Assembly: GCA_963734435.1 (NCBI GenBank)
Contig: CAVTHA010000008.1
Coordinates: 1-64,000 of the forward strand
Direction: 5' to 3'
DNA: 64,000 nt
DNA from: Bog-756 sp963734435
Lineage (GTDB): Bacteria > Actinomycetota > Acidimicrobiia > Acidimicrobiales > RAAP-2
Part shown: positions 36,393 through 46,533 of the stretch, one piece after another
Layout: every line of letters begins with the position of its first letter
How positions within the stretch are numbered: position 1 is the first letter of the stretch
Translations under genes and position numbers: made by a program
The notes under the pieces: generated by a model
What the model was told of the DNA's origin: nothing
The model's input: only the letters and a program-made list of their open reading frames with translations
Databases searched by the model: none

Positions 36393-37347
36393 CTACAGGT
36401 TTGGCACACCGAGGAATGGAAACTCGGATAGGAGATCGGTGTGGGGTCCGACACCATCGGAACTGATCCGCCCCCCGGTGAGGAAGGACAGTCGGGCGTC
36501 AAAGACGTCATCGACGGGGACACGACCGTTGGGGTAGGTGGCGGGAATGGACCGGTCGTACTGAAGGATGTCGGGGAATACGGTCAAGAGCGCGGCGCGG
36601 GCCTCGTCTGGTGAGTAACCGCCGGCATCTTCGAGGACCCGCGACCAGTCAGGAATGAAGGCGTCTCGGTCGTCGATGGGCTGGCCAGCGTTGTACCTGG
36701 CGGCCATCTTGACGTCCTGCCCGTTGAGCAGCGTCAAGGACGGATGCCCACCACGATCCATCTGCACCAGTCCTCCGTCTCGACGCAGGCTGACCTCAGC
36801 CCAGACGCCGATCAAAGGGTCGGGACCGAGGAGCTGGTTGGGTGCCTCCAGAGCGATGCTCAGCACGTTCTTTCCGGCGAAAGCATCCTGTCCCGTGAAC
36901 TGAAAGCCGTGCAGGGCCCCCTCGGCATCGGCAAAGAACGGGTCACTTCGCTCTCCAATGAAGAGCCGGTACTCCCCCGCCATCAGGGGAAGCGCTCCGG
37001 CATCGAACCCCACCGGTGTGCCCGCAACGATCACCTCTCCCAGTGGCTCTGGTTTTTGGGCTTCAGTACCCCGAGCGAGGTAGGCGGTCGCCGTTTGCGT
37101 GCCATCCTGCAGTTCAGAGAATACAAATGTGAAGGCCAGGTCGGCGAGAGCATCACCATCGTTGTCCACATTGATGCGGTAGATCGCTTCGGGATGGAAT
37201 GCTGGTGCCGTCAGGAATGGGTCTACATCGATGATCAGAACCGTTTTAGTGGAATCCTTGGGAGAGACAACGCCGAAGACGTCGGTCAGATCAAGTCGAG
37301 CATCATCCCCTGGAAACTGTGAACCCTCCGCTTAGATGATTCGACAT
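36393..37347 (-). CDS. DUF4331 family protein, frameshifted near its start
   Basis: The likely start is ATG 37347 (AAGGAG before it), MSNHLSGGFTV. A shift near 37318 gives FPGDDARLDLTDVFGVVSPK, then VLIIDVDPFLTAPAFHPEAI and YRINVDNDGDALADLAFTFV. The rest is intact: NVLSIALEAPNQLLGPDPLI, GVWAEVS, PDEARAALLTVFPDILQYD and the end SEFPFLGVPNL. DUF4331 proteins are predicted beta-propeller-like or calcium-related envelope proteins of unknown role. No signal peptide is visible. Confidence 0.75.
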
Positions 37348-37984
37348 AGCTAGCATTCTCCTTTTCCTTGGTTGTCACTGGCATGGACTAGCTAGGTCAG
37401 GCCGCTCGTCGAGCGCTTGTATCAGGGTCGCGCTGCCGACCGTCCGTTCGCACCCGTGGAAGACCCTGGTCCGCAGAGAAACGGGGGGTCTCCGTTGACC
37501 CGGGGGCGCCGCAACCTGGGAGAGTCGGCGCTGCTCGGGGTCCTGAGCTTCGGGCCTTCTGACCGGGCCCGAAACAACGCCACCCGGAAGGGCCAGCAGT
37601 CCGACAGCTGCTACCGCAAGACGTGATCCACTCGAGTCGCTACTGCAAGCGACGGCGGGTCACGCCATGCGTGCTGACCCTCTCCACGATCAGCGCTGGT
37701 GCCCTGCTCGCCCTCAATCGGTCGCACCTCGATCTTGACCGATCCACCCACAACCCCTGCGAAAATCAACGGGTCTATTTTTCAGGCTCCGTCGGGTCCT
37801 CGACGACACCGGCTCGGGGTCGGATCGAGTGTCGTGCCGTCATAGTGAGCCTACGGGAAAGGTGCCCACCCAACCCGCAGCGTTGTGGGATACGCGCAAC
37901 CCATTAGGAGGACCCAGCGTTAGTTCGAGCGTCTCAAGGCCAGCTTTGAACTTGATAGATGACCGTTCCGGGTATACCGAAACG
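37348..37984. other. gene-free stretch
   Basis: I find no supported gene or strong structure. Short frames on the plus strand have no recognisable relatives. Confidence 0.35.
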
Positions 37985-38831
37985 ATGCCTAACGATTCTG
38001 TCCTCCTGGGTGGCCGACCTGTCCGCCGCATGGGCTTTGGTGCCATGCAGCTCCCGGTGCCAGGCGTGTTCGGTCCGCCAAAGGACAGGGGTATGGCGCT
38101 GACAGTGCTCCGTCGTGCAATTGATGCCCGGGGTGAACCACATCGACACCGCCCAGTTCTACGGACCCGATGTGGCTAATGAGCTACTGCGGGAGGCGCT
38201 CTATCCCTATCCGGACGACTTGGTGATTGTGTCGAAGGTTGGGGCGGAGCGAGACGATCAGGGTCAATGGCTGGCTGCGCAACGGCCCGAGCAACTCCGG
38301 GCCGGAGTCGCAGCCAATCTCGCATCCCTCGGTTTGGAGCAAATTCCCGTCGTCAATCTGCGTCGACATCCGGAATCTGACGTTTCGCTCACCGAGCAAC
38401 TGGAGGCCATGGAGGCCCTGCGTCAGGAGGGCCTGATCGGGCGCATTGGATTGAGCAACGTCGAGTTGGAGCAGTATCGGACCGCTCAATCTCTGATCGA
38501 GATCGCGTGCGTCCAGAATCCCTACAACTTGGCTGATACTTCCGGGCAAGACGTTCTCGACGCTTGCCGGTCAGATGGAGTTCCCTTTGTCCCGTTCTTT
38601 CCGTTGGGCTCTGCGTTCAGTCCCGACAACCCAGTGCTCCGTGCAGCATCTGTGAAGGCTACGGCAGATCGACTCGGCGCAACGCCGGCTCAAGTTGCTC
38701 TCGCCTGGCTGCTCCACCGTGCCCCTATCGTACTGCTCATCCCGGGAACTTCGTCGCTAGTGCACTTGGTTGACAATCTCGCCGCCGCAGACCTGGTGCT
38801 CGACCAAGAAGCACTTGAAGTGCTCCCGTAA
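37985..38831 (+). CDS. aldo/keto reductase, frameshifted
   Basis: Starts MPNDSVLLGGRPVRRMGFGA. After a shift near 38125 the frame continues VNHIDTAQFYGPDVANELLR with the catalytic Asp and Tyr, VIVSKVGAE with the Lys, then GLSNVELEQYRTAQSLIEI and ALAWLLHRAPIVLLIPGTSS, the NADPH-binding end. The substrate is unknown. The total length is normal (about 282 residues). Confidence 0.85.
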
Positions 38832-38902
38832 GAGGCAGAATTACGTTGGCCCACCGAACCGTTCGGGAACTCGCCCACACCACCACAGAGTCAGGCTGGC
38901 GC

Positions 38903-39193
38903 TCAGGCGATCCCGGAGAGACCCTTTTGCAGATCGTCGGTGTTCATGACCGGCGAGATTTGCACTTCAGCGTCGAGCTCCATGAAGAAAGGCTCGGCGA
39001 ATGGCGGGATAGCCGAGGCGTCGGGCATGTCGAATATGAAGAAGGCCGTGCGCCTTCCATCGAAGGTCGTGAAGTAAGCCGCCTCCGGCTTCCACCGCTC
39101 GGCGGTCTGCTGCATGACCTTAGGCAGCGATCCATCTCGGATGCCTTTGTTGCCTGCTTCCACTGGGATCGAGATTCTCGCCATCACTCGCAT
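38903..39193 (-). CDS. small conserved hypothetical protein (DUF3303-like)
   Basis: A 96-residue protein starting MRVMARISIPVEAGNKGIRD, with KPEAAYFTTFDGRRTAFFIF and PFAEPFFMELDAEVQISPVM. Similar short alpha/beta (dimeric barrel-like) proteins are frequent in actinobacteria, without known function. AAGGAGG precedes the ATG by five bases, so the first Met is the start. Intact. Confidence 0.65.
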   Translation of the reverse strand: MRVMARISIPVEAGNKGIRDGSLPKVMQQTAERWKPEAAYFTTFDGRRTAFFIFDMPDASAIPPFAEPFFMELDAEVQISPVMNTDDLQKGLSGIA

Positions 39194-39249
39194 GTTGCCT
39201 CCTTGTCAAGTACAGGGAACAAGACGACTATTGACTGCAACCGTTGACG

Positions 39250-39395
39250 ATGTCAATCGGGAGGCGAAGTGCTGGGAGTGCCCCGTTCCGTCCTCGGCCT
39301 GAATCAACCGGAAGCACTGCTCGGAGTCAGGCAGAACGCATTGGCGTAGTGGTCCACGGGGTCAGGGCCGGGCGCGGTCGTATCGCCCGCTCCCA
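39250..39395 (-). pseudogene. broken HYANAF-family gene (copy 2)
   Basis: On the minus strand VDHYANAFCLT is followed, after a one-base change, by EQCFRLIQAEDGTGHSQH, matching HVEHYANAFTLTSEHCFRLI and GTGHAQH of the gene at 16462. The N- and C-terminal parts are missing or unrecognisable. Confidence 0.5.
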
Positions 39396-39520
39396 GCCCA
39401 CCGCCCCGGGCGTTCGGGGGGCAGACGGGCGACGCTGAAGGGTGGCGGGATTGAAGCGCGGACCAGAAACACCAGGAGGACGGATGAAACAAACTCGAGG
39501 CAGCGGAGTGGCTGGGCGGG

Positions 39521-39790
39521 CTAGGCGTGGAGTCGCAGATAGGAGCAGGTATCGCAGGTGAACGCGACGACATCCATACGCACCATATTCATATTGCTGA
39601 GATCGTTGACCGAGCTGTTCTCAGCCCGCTTGGCCGCCACCGGCCCAACGGGGTCGTCGAGCGTGGCGGCCATAACACCGACGACATCGGATAGACCCGT
39701 CCACGCCGTTCCTCCGCACATCGGACAGGCAGCATTCGGAGTCTTCGCCAGAAATCGTGCCTGAGCATCTTTGGTGCGCCTCGGGTCCAT
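39521..39790 (-). CDS. small zinc-ribbon protein
   Basis: An 89-residue protein starting MDPRRTKDAQARFLAKTPNA with two CxxC knuckles, CPMCGGTAW near residue 24 and FTCDTCSYLRLH at the end, likely binding one zinc. Between them NMVRMDVVAF is a beta strand. It resembles short actinobacterial zinc-ribbon proteins of unknown role. An upstream Met at 39826 is possible. Confidence 0.6.
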   Translation of the reverse strand: MDPRRTKDAQARFLAKTPNAACPMCGGTAWTGLSDVVGVMAATLDDPVGPVAAKRAENSSVNDLSNMNMVRMDVVAFTCDTCSYLRLHA

Positions 39791-39965
39791 CGTGGCTTCC
39801 CTACCCTTCAACATCGGGCGACTCATTCCGAGTGGTCCGACGCCAAGTCAAGTCGTGTCCTAATATTTCCGCCGACTTGCAACTGACAGTCTGGCGCGTG
39901 CTTGGAATAAATGCTGCGAATGCTGAAGGGGTTTCAGTTCTCAGATCGATCGACCGGCTCGGCGC

Positions 39966-40334
39966 TCAGACCACGGCCATTCCCGGCGAACTGCTACCAA
40001 TGGCGTTGATAGCCCTCACCCGTATCGTGTAGCCGCCGAATCTCCGAAGGTGTGCGCTGACGGTGCATGTATACGGCCCATTGCCCGGAGCAGAGCAGGT
40101 CCCCTTGCCGTTGTAGCGAATAGAAACCCAGTACAAGGTGACTGGAGATCCCCCATCCGATACGGGAGGCGTCCAAGAAACGGTAATGGCGGTTCTCGTT
40201 TCGGTGGCAACGACATGCGTCGGGGCTCCCGGCCGCGTCACTCGACGCGCTGCACCGGCCGGACTGGGAATGAGAAGAGTCCCCACGAGGCAGGCGAACG
40301 TGACTATCGAAATCAGGAGTCTGTAGTGCTTCAT
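39966..40334 (-). CDS. secreted fibronectin type III protein
   Basis: A 122-residue exported protein: signal peptide MKHYRLLISIVTFACLVGTL with cleavage near PAGAARR, then one FN3 domain (TRPGAPTHVVATETRTAITV, SWTPPVSDGGSPVTLYWVSI, YTIRVRAINAIGSSSPG). Intact, and a relative of the broken FN3 gene at 18980. Its binding partner is unknown. The frame is open upstream to 40439, but the signal starts at 40334. Confidence 0.7.
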   Translation of the reverse strand: MKHYRLLISIVTFACLVGTLLIPSPAGAARRVTRPGAPTHVVATETRTAITVSWTPPVSDGGSPVTLYWVSIRYNGKGTCSAPGNGPYTCTVSAHLRRFGGYTIRVRAINAIGSSSPGMAVV

Positions 40335-40738
40335 GGTGGCCCCCTGAGTTGCGGAACGCACGCCTTCCCGCGTGACTAACACGACGCTGAAACGGGAATG
40401 GACGATGTCACAACGGTCCAGCGAAGGAGAGTCGGCCACGCATCATTCCCCCTGACCAAGCAAGGCAAGCAGGGCAACCCTGCCACCACCAGCACACTAG
40501 CCCTATCTGGAGGCGGCGTCGCCCACCCAACAGCGACGCCAATGGGCCCAGCTGGATCTGAGCGGGAGCACGGAGACTCACTCCCTGGACAGCTCTCCCC
40601 ATCCCCGTCAACGACTCTTTCGCCGTCCGACCCTTGAGACGGCGGACCTGTCGCAGCCCGAGCCGCCAGAGGATCGGTACGGATCGGGCTCGGTGACGCG
40701 GCCCGATGAGAGCTCCGCGCCCCGGAGGGACAGATTGT
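40335..40738. other. gene-free stretch
   Basis: No supported gene. The right part follows the sugar permease stop; nothing recognisable was found. Confidence 0.35.
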
Positions 40739-42083
40739 TCAGCCGGCAGTGCGTCCGCGCCTGGCTAACGCGTCGATGGTCACCGCGGCCGAGCAGGACG
40801 AGGGCGGTCACCATGTACTGGTACGACGCCGCCAGACCGAGCAGGCCCATACCGTTGTAGATGGTGGCGATGACCAGACCCGCCGAGCAGGGCGTGGACC
40901 ATCTTCCCTCGTCCGCCGAACAGGCTGGCCCCGCCGATGACCGCGGCAGCCACGGCGTAGAGCACAAGGTCCCCGCCGTCGATGTTGTTGGAGATCGATC
41001 CCAAGCGAGATGCGATAGACGATCCCGGCCGCGCCGGCAGTGCATGCCGGTGAGAGTGAAGGCCCAGAGACGGTTCCACCCCAGGCTGACCCCGCCCCGG
41101 CGGGCCGCCTCGGCATTGCCGCCGATGGCGTACAGGTAGCGACCGAACCGTGTTCGGCCGAGCATGAACGTGTAGACGACCAGGAATGCCGGCGATGATC
41201 GAGCACCACATAGGGCACGCCCTGGAGCGGGACCGAGGACGCCCCGGTTGGTGTTGCAGATCAGCACCAGGACGACCGCAGCGCCGCCGGCCACCAATGC
41301 CACTTTGAGAACGGAGATCGGCCAGACGGCGGCGCCACCAGTCCCTGGCTTCGGCGGCGCCGGTCGCGGAGGATGGTAAATGCCGCGAACAGGGCGACGG
41401 CGACCACTGCCACGATCCATCCGGCAGCCGGGCTCAGGTTGCCGTTGGTGATGTCGAGCAGCACGTTGTTCGTGATCCGGATGGTGCCTCCGGTGCCATC
41501 GGCGTTGACCAGGTAGAGCAGTAGGCCCTCGCAGGCCCAGCAGTCCGGCCAGGGTGACGACGAAGGAGGGCAGACGCAGGCGGATGACCAGCACGCCCCC
41601 AGACGGCGCCGATCGCCGAGGTGGCCAACAGGCCGACGATGATGGCCAGCCACCATGGCAGGTTGTGGGGCGGACCGGCCAGGATGGCGGTGATGACCGC
41701 CCCGATGCCGGCGATGTAGCCGACCGAGAGGTCGATCTCGCCGAGGATCAGCACCCAGACCTCGGCCATGCCCGAGAAGCACGAAGACGGTGCCCTGGAC
41801 CAACAGGTTGGTGAGGTTGCCCGCCGACAGGAAGACGCGAGTCCTGGACCTGGAAGATGATGACGAGGAGGATCAGGCCGGCCACGACGGGCAGCACGCC
41901 GCTCTCTCCGTACCGGATGCGCTTGGCCCACGCCGTCACGTACTGGGCGAAGGTCGAGTCGGGCTGAGGTCTCCGGCATCGGGATGCCTCCGAGGGTGCC
42001 CGGGCCGAGCGAACGGTCGGCGGTCGGCTCTGGTCACCGGTGGTCTCGGCGGTCGTCGAGCCGGTCTCTGGAGTGGTCGACAA
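40739..42083 (-). CDS. sugar ABC transporter permease (XylH-like), multiply frameshifted
   Basis: Pieces in several frames give one membrane permease: start MSTTPETGSTTAETTGDQSR, then YGESGVLPVVAGLILLVIIF, MAEVWVLILGEIDLSVGYIA, LPSFVVTLAGLL, VYTFMLGRTRFGRYLYAIGG, MGLLGLAASYQYMVTALVLL and the end VTIDALARRGRTAG. EIDLSVG and GRYLYAIGGN are characteristic of the ribose/xylose permease family. At least six single-base corrections are needed, yet total length (about 448 residues) is right. It starts four bases after the ATPase gene. Confidence 0.8.
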
Positions 42084-42087
42084 CGGA

Positions 42088-42916
42088 TCAGCCCCTCAGG
42101 TCGGTGCTATCGGCGGACGAGGGCGTCGCACCAGTCGGCTGGCTGCCGTTGCCCGTCGTGATCAATTCGACGGCGCATTGGGTGTCGTAGTCCGACGCGG
42201 ACCGGCGCTCACCAGCTTGCCCAGGTAGAGCACGGCCAACCGTCGGCCACGGCGAAGACATCGGTGAGATTATGGGAGACGACGAGCACGGCGATACCCC
42301 GCTCACCCAAACGTCTGATGAGATCGAGGACCTGCGCTGTCTGGGACACGCCCAAGGCCGCGGTGGGCTCGTCCATGATCACCAACTTGGCCTCCCGCAT
42401 CACGGCTCGGGCGACGGCCACCGACTGGCGCTGTCCTCCCGAAAGCGAGCCCACCGCCTGCCGCACGGACGAAACGGTGGTGACGGCCAGATCGGAGAGG
42501 GTCTGTTTGGCGATCCGCTCCATCTTCGTCTCGTTGAGTATCCGATGGATCAACAGCTCATGGCCCAGGAACATGTTCTGGACGATGTCCAGGTTGTCGC
42601 ACAGCGCCAGGTCCTGGTACACGGTGGCGATTCCGAGAGCGTCGGCATCCCGGGGCGTCCGGATCGCCACCGGCTCACCGTTCCAGAACATCCTGCCCTC
42701 CGAGGGGGGCCAGATCCCGGAGATCGTCTTGATCATGGTCGATTTACCGGCCCCGTTGTCACCGACCAACGCGGTGATCTTGCCGGGAAGGATGTCGAGA
42801 TCGACGCCGCTGAGAGCCTGGACGGGCCCGAAGTTCTTGGAGACGCCGCGCAGGCTCAACAGCGGATCGGCAGTGTCCGTGGCGATCGGCGCGCTGCTGT
42901 CCGCGGTCACGCTCAT
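42088..42916 (-). CDS. sugar ABC transporter ATP-binding protein (XylG-like), frameshifted at its end
   Basis: Walker A GDNGAGKST (52-60), signature SGGQRQSVAVARAV, Walker B LVIMDEPTAAL and the H-loop VLVVSHN are intact. Only one ABC cassette is present, unlike two-cassette RbsA or XylG of Escherichia coli, but normal for single-cassette actinobacterial sugar importers. Two shifts near 42225 and 42200 separate the tail (ADRLAVLYLGKLVSAGPR, then YDTQCAVELITTGNGSQPTG) ending at 42088. It powers the adjacent permease. Confidence 0.85.
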
Positions 42917-42957
42917 GGTGCCGGACTGGGTTGCCGATCAGCCCAGGTCACGTATGG

Positions 42958-44157
42958 TCAACTGATCCCGTAGTTCGTGCAGTCCGCGGCATATGCGCCG
43001 GTACAGATCTGCGAAGCCGGGACGAAGCCGTCCTTCACCACTGTCGACTGGACATTGGTAGGCGTGACCCATTCGGGAGTCAGGAGCACCGACTTCACTG
43101 CGACGTGCGAAGTGGTATCGGTGGTCGAGCCGTTGGCCAGTGCTGCAGGCACCGCCTTTCCGGCCCGCAGGTACAGAGCGAGCGCGGCAGTTGCTTGCGC
43201 CTCGAGGTAGATCGGCTTGTAGACCGTTCCGCACTGATAACCGGAGATCACATTCTGGATGCCGATGAGGGTGGCGTCCTGGCCGGTGACCGGGAACTTC
43301 TTCTGCGGAATGCTCAACGTCTTGAGATAGGTGATGATCGGCGCAGCATTCTCGTCATTCGGCACGACCGCGGCATTGATGCCCGGGTGCGCCGTCAAGG
43401 CCTGTTGGAACTCGGTCTCCGCCGTGGGCGGGTCCCAAGTGCCGGCGGGCGTTGCCGCTTTGACGTACCGACCTGAGGCGAACAACGGATTGAGCACGGA
43501 ATTGTAGCCCTGAGCGAACAGCGTCGCGTTGTTGTCGGTGGGTGAACCGACCATGACGGCCAGCTGGGGCTTGGCCACGTTCCAGCTGGCTATGCAGGAC
43601 ACGATGCCGTTGCCGATGAGCTTGCCCACGTTGACGTTGTTGAAGCTCACGTAGTACTGCCGAGAGCCCCCGAGCACCAGCCGGTCGTAGTCGATCACCG
43701 GGACGCCGTGGGACTTGGCGTACGACTCGATGGACGTTCCCACCCCGGAATCGAGCGCGTCGACGACGAGAACGCTGGCCCCGGCGGAGATGGCGGACTG
43801 AGCGTCGGTCAGCTGTGTGGCATCGCTCCCCTGGGCGTTCTGGACGCTGAAGTTCGATGAGCTCAGTCCCGCAGTGGTAAATGCCTTGGTGAGATACGGG
43901 GCGTCGAATTCGGTGTAGCGGGCCGACGAAACCGTGTCCGGAAGGATAACGGCGACGTTGCCCCTACCGGCGGCGGCCAGGCCCTTCAACTTGGTCATGA
44001 CCGAGAAATCGTTCGTGAAGGAGGTCGCCGAAACGGAGACCGACGTCGAGCCCGACGAGGTCGTGGTTGACGACGACGAGTTGCTGCTGCAGGCAGCCAC
44101 GAGGATTCCGCTTGCGGCGACGATCGTGGCCAGGGCACGTTTCCGGGTGAGTTTCAC
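42958..44157 (-). CDS. sugar-binding lipoprotein of ABC transporter (XylF-like)
   Basis: A 399-residue lipoprotein (lipobox VAAC, Cys23) with a periplasmic-binding-protein type 1 fold: GNVAVILPDTVSSARYTEFD, VLVVDALDSGVGTSIESYAK, GVPVIDYDRLVLGG, GINAAVVPNDENAAPIITYL and FPVTGQDATLIGIQNVISGY. The D-R-L and GQDA motifs are those of xylose-type binders. It starts at GTG with AGGGGAGG before it. First gene of the operon, intact. It should capture a pentose or similar sugar and pass it to the permease. Confidence 0.88.
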   Translation of the reverse strand: MKLTRKRALATIVAASGILVAACSSNSSSSTTTSSGSTSVSVSATSFTNDFSVMTKLKGLAAAGRGNVAVILPDTVSSARYTEFDAPYLTKAFTTAGLSSSNFSVQNAQGSDATQLTDAQSAISAGASVLVVDALDSGVGTSIESYAKSHGVPVIDYDRLVLGGSRQYYVSFNNVNVGKLIGNGIVSCIASWNVAKPQLAVMVGSPTDNNATLFAQGYNSVLNPLFASGRYVKAATPAGTWDPPTAETEFQQALTAHPGINAAVVPNDENAAPIITYLKTLSIPQKKFPVTGQDATLIGIQNVISGYQCGTVYKPIYLEAQATAALALYLRAGKAVPAALANGSTTDTTSHVAVKSVLLTPEWVTPTNVQSTVVKDGFVPASQICTGAYAADCTNYGIS

Positions 44158-44178
44158 GCTGCCTCCCCTTGCGGTCTG

Positions 44179-44194
44179 CCACGCCTCGGCGTGG
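44179..44194. promoter_or_regulatory. palindrome in the leader of the sugar operon
   Basis: CCACGCC-TC-GGCGTGG lies 22 bases before the XylF-like start codon. It could be an operator or an RNA hairpin in the leader. Confidence 0.45.
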
Positions 44195-44204
44195 TTCGGT
44201 CCTC

Positions 44205-44227
44205 AACCTTGGACCTTTTCCAAGGTT
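44205..44227. promoter_or_regulatory. candidate sugar-repressor operator
   Basis: AACCTTGGA and TCCAAGGTT form a perfect 9-bp inverted repeat with a 5-base spacer, about 50 bases upstream of the XylF-like start. Size and place suit a LacI- or ROK-type repressor of the operon; no repressor gene is adjacent. Confidence 0.55.
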
Positions 44228-44668
44228 ACAGCAATGTGAACATTTGGTGAAAGGAAAATTTCTCGAGAGGCGGCCGCGAGCACCTCTCGGTCGGGGTGCC
44301 AACTCGGTCCCAGCCTGTCGTGGACCCGTCAGGTTTTCCATGAATGCGTCGCATCGTTCTCGCGTTCACTACCGCGATGTCATGGCAGGTCATTGATGTC
44401 ACGACCAGGCCGGTCCGGGCCGGTTATTTCCAGCCGAAGGTGCACCCAAACGGGCGGTGGACGATTCGTTTCCAGACCGGCGGATCATGCCCACCCGGTC
44501 CCGGCCGGGGGATAGCCCGATCGGCTTGCACCGCGCTGACCGACCTGGAGTCGGCACCGTCGGGTCCGCCCGAGTCGCGACCGGGCTATCCCTGCCAGTT
44601 CCCGTCAACCCCTGCCCTGGGTCAGCTTACGGAGGACAGCCGCGCGCTTTCAGCTCGGATTTCGCGCG
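44228..44668. other. gene-free stretch upstream of the sugar operon
   Basis: It probably holds the sugar operon promoter at its left end. No supported gene; the stretch separates the frameshift-rich left part from the clean right part of the window. Confidence 0.35.
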
Positions 44669-46453
44669 TCAGCTGGCCCGATCGACCACCAGGGTGGGGC
44701 GGTCGGCCGCCTCCGAAACCAGCAGGTGGACGACCTGCTCCCGTACCGCAACGATCCGGCGGGAGGCCTCCTCGTGAAGGTCTCCGTCCATTTCGGGTGC
44801 CCTCTGGCGGAGCTCGCGTTCGGCCTGCTCCAACTCCCGTTCGAGATACCGGACGATACGTGAACGCCCACGTACGTAGGCCGAATCGATGGACGATTCG
44901 TCGTGGTCTCTGATCTCGTCAGCCCGCCGCATGGCGTCGGTCCTGATCGCTCGGGCAGTGGCGCTCGCCCACAGCCCGATCCCCACCGGCCACACCAGTT
45001 CGCTGACGGCGGCCCGGAGGGAGCGGGGCGCGGGTGAACGGAGGAGGCCGATGGCGACGAACGCCACCGTCCCGATCCGGGCCAACCGCAACAGGCGCGG
45101 GTCGAGGTCGGCGCCGCAGTGCTCGGTCACCAGCGTGTAGCCCTGAAGGGCGAGCATCCAGGGAAACCAGGACGCCCCGTCGGGCGAGTGCGGACTTCGC
45201 GCCGCGGGACCGCTGGTCCAGGTGTAGATGCCGGTGGCCAGGGCGGACAGCGCGACCGATGCCGGCCGGGGAGCCAGGCCGTCCCGGTTGGCCCGGGCCG
45301 CCGACCAGGCCGCCGCCCCGGCGGTGATCGTCATCGGTACGGCAGCCACACGGAAAGGGACCGCCTCGCGGGTGTCCGACAGCGGCGGGAGGAACCACAG
45401 AGTGCTCATCACGAACGCCGTCGGGACGGCGTCATAGAGCAGAGACAGCGTCTCGGAGGGTCTTCCCAGGCGCAGCTCCCGGCCGTTCAGGAGCAGATCC
45501 CGTCGCCCGTCGGGCCGCCGTGCCTCGTGGGCATCGGCCAAGGTGACCATCACCTTGCCGCGGAGATCGAGGAGGTCGAGCTGACTCCGGAGGTCGTCCG
45601 CCTGGCTATCCGTGAGGAGGACGGTCCCCACCCCCGGCGCCAGATCCATCAGGACCATGGATCTCAGATCAGGATGGAGGTTGTGGGTCGTCTGCCACGT
45701 CAGGAGGGTGTCCGCCAGGAATGCTGCCCGTGCTCGGGTCGCTTCGGCGAGGCTGGCCTTCCAGGAGGAGACCGAGCTGGAGCGGCGAGGGACCAGACCG
45801 CCGAGCTCGATCAGAGCAGTGGCGCGCTGCAGGTGGTCGGCGACGGGATCCGACTCGGTCATGACCGCATGCGACCCGGCCAGCTCGCTGGCCTGCACCC
45901 GGGCTTCGAGGTCGCGGCGGTGGGCTTCTTCTACCGCCGCGCGTCGACGGGCGGCGGAGACGGACAGGCCGATGCCGCCGAACACCCCCATGACCTGCCA
46001 GCCGATCTGCCACAGTCGGAGGTCATGACCCCTCCGCCGGCGCACCAGGGCCACGACCGCGGCGTTGACCGTGGGCACGACGAGCCCTCTGGCCCCCATC
46101 CGTGCACCGGCCTCGGCGGCGAGGGCCACACCGGGGATGACGCTGTCCGACGTGGTGTCCGGATCGTCGCCGGCGGCCGCACACCAGAGCGCGAGATCGG
46201 CGGCGTCCAGCGCCAGCCGAGACGCGAAGTGGAACGACCGGTCGCGTCGCCGAATCGCGATGCGGTGACCAAGTCGAGAGCGAGTGAGGCGAACGCCGCG
46301 CTGCGCCAACCAGCCGATTGCGCGGCTCCGCGCGTCGAGATGGCTGAATGAAGCCGGGAGCCGAGCCGCCACATGAGGTGCGTCGCCACGCGGGCTTCGA
46401 CGAAGCTCTCGGGGGACAATCCCCGACCCGTCCGGCCGCCCCGCATCCTCCAA
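44669..46453 (-). CDS. large multi-helix membrane protein of unknown function
   Basis: A 594-residue intact protein. N-terminal soluble part, hydrophobic segments near residues 145-170 (IGWQVMGVFGGIGLSV) and again near 355-385 and 445-515 (IGTVAFVAIGLLRS, LVWPVGIGLWASATA), a middle cytoplasmic domain (VGTVLLTDSQADDLRSQLDL), and a coiled-coil-like end (SRIVRYLERELEQAERELRQ) before VREQVVHLLVSEAADR. The layout recalls a sensor kinase missing its ATPase domain. It is divergent from a response regulator gene 80 bases away, so a signalling pair is inferred. No named family recognised. Confidence 0.6.
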   Translation of the reverse strand: MEDAGRPDGSGIVPRELRRSPRGDAPHVAARLPASFSHLDARSRAIGWLAQRGVRLTRSRLGHRIAIRRRDRSFHFASRLALDAADLALWCAAAGDDPDTTSDSVIPGVALAAEAGARMGARGLVVPTVNAAVVALVRRRRGHDLRLWQIGWQVMGVFGGIGLSVSAARRRAAVEEAHRRDLEARVQASELAGSHAVMTESDPVADHLQRATALIELGGLVPRRSSSVSSWKASLAEATRARAAFLADTLLTWQTTHNLHPDLRSMVLMDLAPGVGTVLLTDSQADDLRSQLDLLDLRGKVMVTLADAHEARRPDGRRDLLLNGRELRLGRPSETLSLLYDAVPTAFVMSTLWFLPPLSDTREAVPFRVAAVPMTITAGAAAWSAARANRDGLAPRPASVALSALATGIYTWTSGPAARSPHSPDGASWFPWMLALQGYTLVTEHCGADLDPRLLRLARIGTVAFVAIGLLRSPAPRSLRAAVSELVWPVGIGLWASATARAIRTDAMRRADEIRDHDESSIDSAYVRGRSRIVRYLERELEQAERELRQRAPEMDGDLHEEASRRIVAVREQVVHLLVSEAADRPTLVVDRAS

Positions 46454-46533
46454 CTATCGCAGAGCGAGCGCCGGCTCGTCTTCTCGCACCGCGAGCGCTT
46501 GCACGTTCTGGCGGGTGACGTCACGATAGAGCC

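Noticed and set aside
45119..46351. A 410-codon frame opposite the large membrane protein
   Set aside because: Composition is Arg/Gly/Pro-rich with no domain; the minus-strand protein has clear membrane helices.
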